Below are positions 4,561 to 5,640 of a stretch of DNA of 5,640 nucleotides, piece after piece (positions within the stretch are counted from its first letter, which is position 1; every line of letters begins with the position of its first letter). The position numbers were made by a program, and so were the translations under genes. The notes under the pieces were generated by a model. The model did not search any database. It was not told the origin of the DNA and was given only the letters and a program-made list of their open reading frames with translations. The DNA comes from an uncultured Planctomycetaceae bacterium (GTDB lineage: Bacteria > Planctomycetota > Planctomycetia > Pirellulales > JACPPG01), in NCBI GenBank assembly GCA_945957305.1, contig CAMFLN010000270.1:1-5640 (forward strand), in the 5' to 3' direction.

Positions 4561-5634
4561 ATGAGTCGTCCAGGGCCGCCCCGCGGTACCGAGTTTCTTC
4601 CGCAATTCGCCATGCGAGACCTGCTCGGCTGGAACATATCGCTGGGGCGATGGGCCGGCATTCAAGTGCGGGTTCATGTCTTCTTTCTCCTGCTGGCTGT
4701 TGTTGCGCTGCATCTCGCCTGGTCTGACACCACGGGCGAATTGCTGATCGATGCGGTCACCAGTCTGGCGATTCTGTTCGTCAGTGTTCTGGCGCATGAG
4801 TTGGGACATTGCGTGGCTGCCCGCCGCATGGGCGGCCGGGCCGATCAGATCATGCTCTGGCCGCTGGGCGGATTGGTCTCGATCAATCTCTCGCATCAAC
4901 CGCAAGAAGAGTTGGTCACCGCCGCCGCCGGACCCTTGGTGAACCTGCTGCTGTGCCTGGTGACGGTGCCTGCGCTCTTTTTGGCGGGAGTCGACCTGCG
5001 CGGCTTATTGAATCCGCTGGCAGCGCCGCAGGCCACCGCGGGCATGACGTGGGTTTACGCGCTGGAACTCACGGCGTGGATCAACTGGCTCTTGTTTCTG
5101 GTCAATCTGCTGCCGGCTTATCCGTTGGACGGCGGACGAGTCCTGCGCAGCGTTGTGTGGCAAAAATACGGCTACCGCACAGCCGTCGTCGTCGTCGCCC
5201 GCGTGGCGAAGTTCACAGCCGTCGCCACGTGGATCGTGGCATGGCTTGTACATTCGAATTACAGCTACGCCTTCTTGCCCTTGGCCGTGTTGGGATTGCT
5301 CTTGTTTTTCAGCGCCAAGCAAGAGACTGATCGACTGCAAGATCGCGAGGCCGAGGAAGGGGTCTTCGGTTACGATTTTTCGCAGGGCTATACCAGTCTG
5401 GAACGCAACTTCAATTCCGGTGGTCGAAAAAAGCCAGGACTGTTCCGCCAATGGCTCGACGGCCGCCGCGAAGCGCGCCGCCAGCGGCAGCAGCGGACCG
5501 AGGAAGAAGACGATCGTCGCGTCGATGATGTACTGGCGCGCTTGCACGAAGTGGGGCGCGACGGACTTTCGGATGACGATCGAGCTTTGCTCGACCGGGT
5601 GAGCGCGCGGTATCGCAATCGGCAACGCGGGTAA
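4561..5634 (+). CDS. Site-2 protease family (M50) intramembrane metalloprotease
   Basis: Integral membrane zinc protease of the S2P/SpoIVFB type, expected to cut substrate proteins within or next to the membrane. Seen: HELGH at residues 79-83 in the second membrane helix (zinc ligands His79 and His83, catalytic Glu80); 'NLLPAYPLDGGR' at 182-193 supplying the third ligand, Asp190, in the NxxPxxPLDGG motif; and hydrophobic segments near 38-54, 64-84, 118-143, 168-187, 207-230 and 236-251. The conserved 'WPLGGLVSI' (100-108) and 'AAAGPLVNLLL' (121-131) segments are present. No PDZ or CBS domain is seen. Instead there is a highly charged cytoplasmic tail (252-357) ending in a small helical 'VDDVLARLHEVGRDGLSDDDRALLDRVSARYR' type motif (321-352), which I recognise as resembling DUF6576, a short C-terminal module also found on rhomboid proteases. 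The start is uncertain: ATG 4561 has an upstream stop just before it, but ATG 4612 (MRDLLGWNISLGRW) matches the usual family beginning better. Substrate unknown. Confidence 0.94.
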   Translation: MSRPGPPRGTEFLPQFAMRDLLGWNISLGRWAGIQVRVHVFFLLLAVVALHLAWSDTTGELLIDAVTSLAILFVSVLAHELGHCVAARRMGGRADQIMLWPLGGLVSINLSHQPQEELVTAAAGPLVNLLLCLVTVPALFLAGVDLRGLLNPLAAPQATAGMTWVYALELTAWINWLLFLVNLLPAYPLDGGRVLRSVVWQKYGYRTAVVVVARVAKFTAVATWIVAWLVHSNYSYAFLPLAVLGLLLFFSAKQETDRLQDREAEEGVFGYDFSQGYTSLERNFNSGGRKKPGLFRQWLDGRREARRQRQQRTEEEDDRRVDDVLARLHEVGRDGLSDDDRALLDRVSARYRNRQRG

Positions 5635-5640
5635 GAGGTT

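Noticed and set aside
5186..5198. GTC trinucleotide run
   Set aside because: It is only about four units within coding sequence and encodes a Val-rich membrane helix, so codon use explains it.
5005..5625. A 206-codon open frame on the minus strand opposite the M50 gene
   Set aside because: It is antisense to a protease frame with all zinc-binding motifs, and its translation has no family features.

Overview
The window is high-GC, densely coding bacterial DNA with five protein genes, no RNA genes, no CRISPR array and no insertion sequence. It most likely comes from a planctomycete, probably near the Pirellulales. The main evidence is the 787-residue protein: a helical N-terminal segment, a kinase-like fold entered through a 'VGPYLL' strand, one membrane segment and a large exported domain, an architecture I associate with that phylum. 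The Flp pilin and the site-2 protease with a charged C-terminal tail fit this too. The assignment rests on family recognition, not on a search.

Layout. 32-1042 (+): an extended short-chain dehydrogenase/reductase of the RmlD/sugar-nucleotide type whose Tyr-Lys-Thr catalytic set looks broken. 1043-1224: a regulatory-looking spacer with a nested inverted repeat and two near-identical 12-bp elements exactly 52 bp apart. 1225-3588 (+): a membrane-anchored pseudokinase with an exported domain that reads as a right-handed beta-helix. 3589-3735: a strong stem-loop that could be a terminator, a pilin promoter/operator, or both. 3736-3912 (+): a 58-residue Flp-type (type IVb) pilin precursor. 3913-3973: an 18-bp perfect palindrome nested in a second inverted repeat, between convergent genes. 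3974-4495 (-): a Nudix hydrolase of the ADP-ribose pyrophosphatase type. 4496-4560: a short divergent promoter region. 4561-5634 (+): an M50 site-2 protease.

How the genes may work together. The Nudix enzyme and the M50 protease look like independent housekeeping or stress genes sharing a divergent promoter region. The pseudokinase and pilin are adjacent and co-oriented but separated by a stem-loop, so separate transcription is likely; a shared cell-envelope or surface role is possible but not shown. No tad secretion, prepilin peptidase or pilus ATPase gene is present, so the pilin would need assembly machinery encoded elsewhere.

Most worth a second look: the degenerate active site of the reductase, the pseudokinase/beta-helix fusion with its in-register cysteines, and the paired palindromic elements upstream of that gene.
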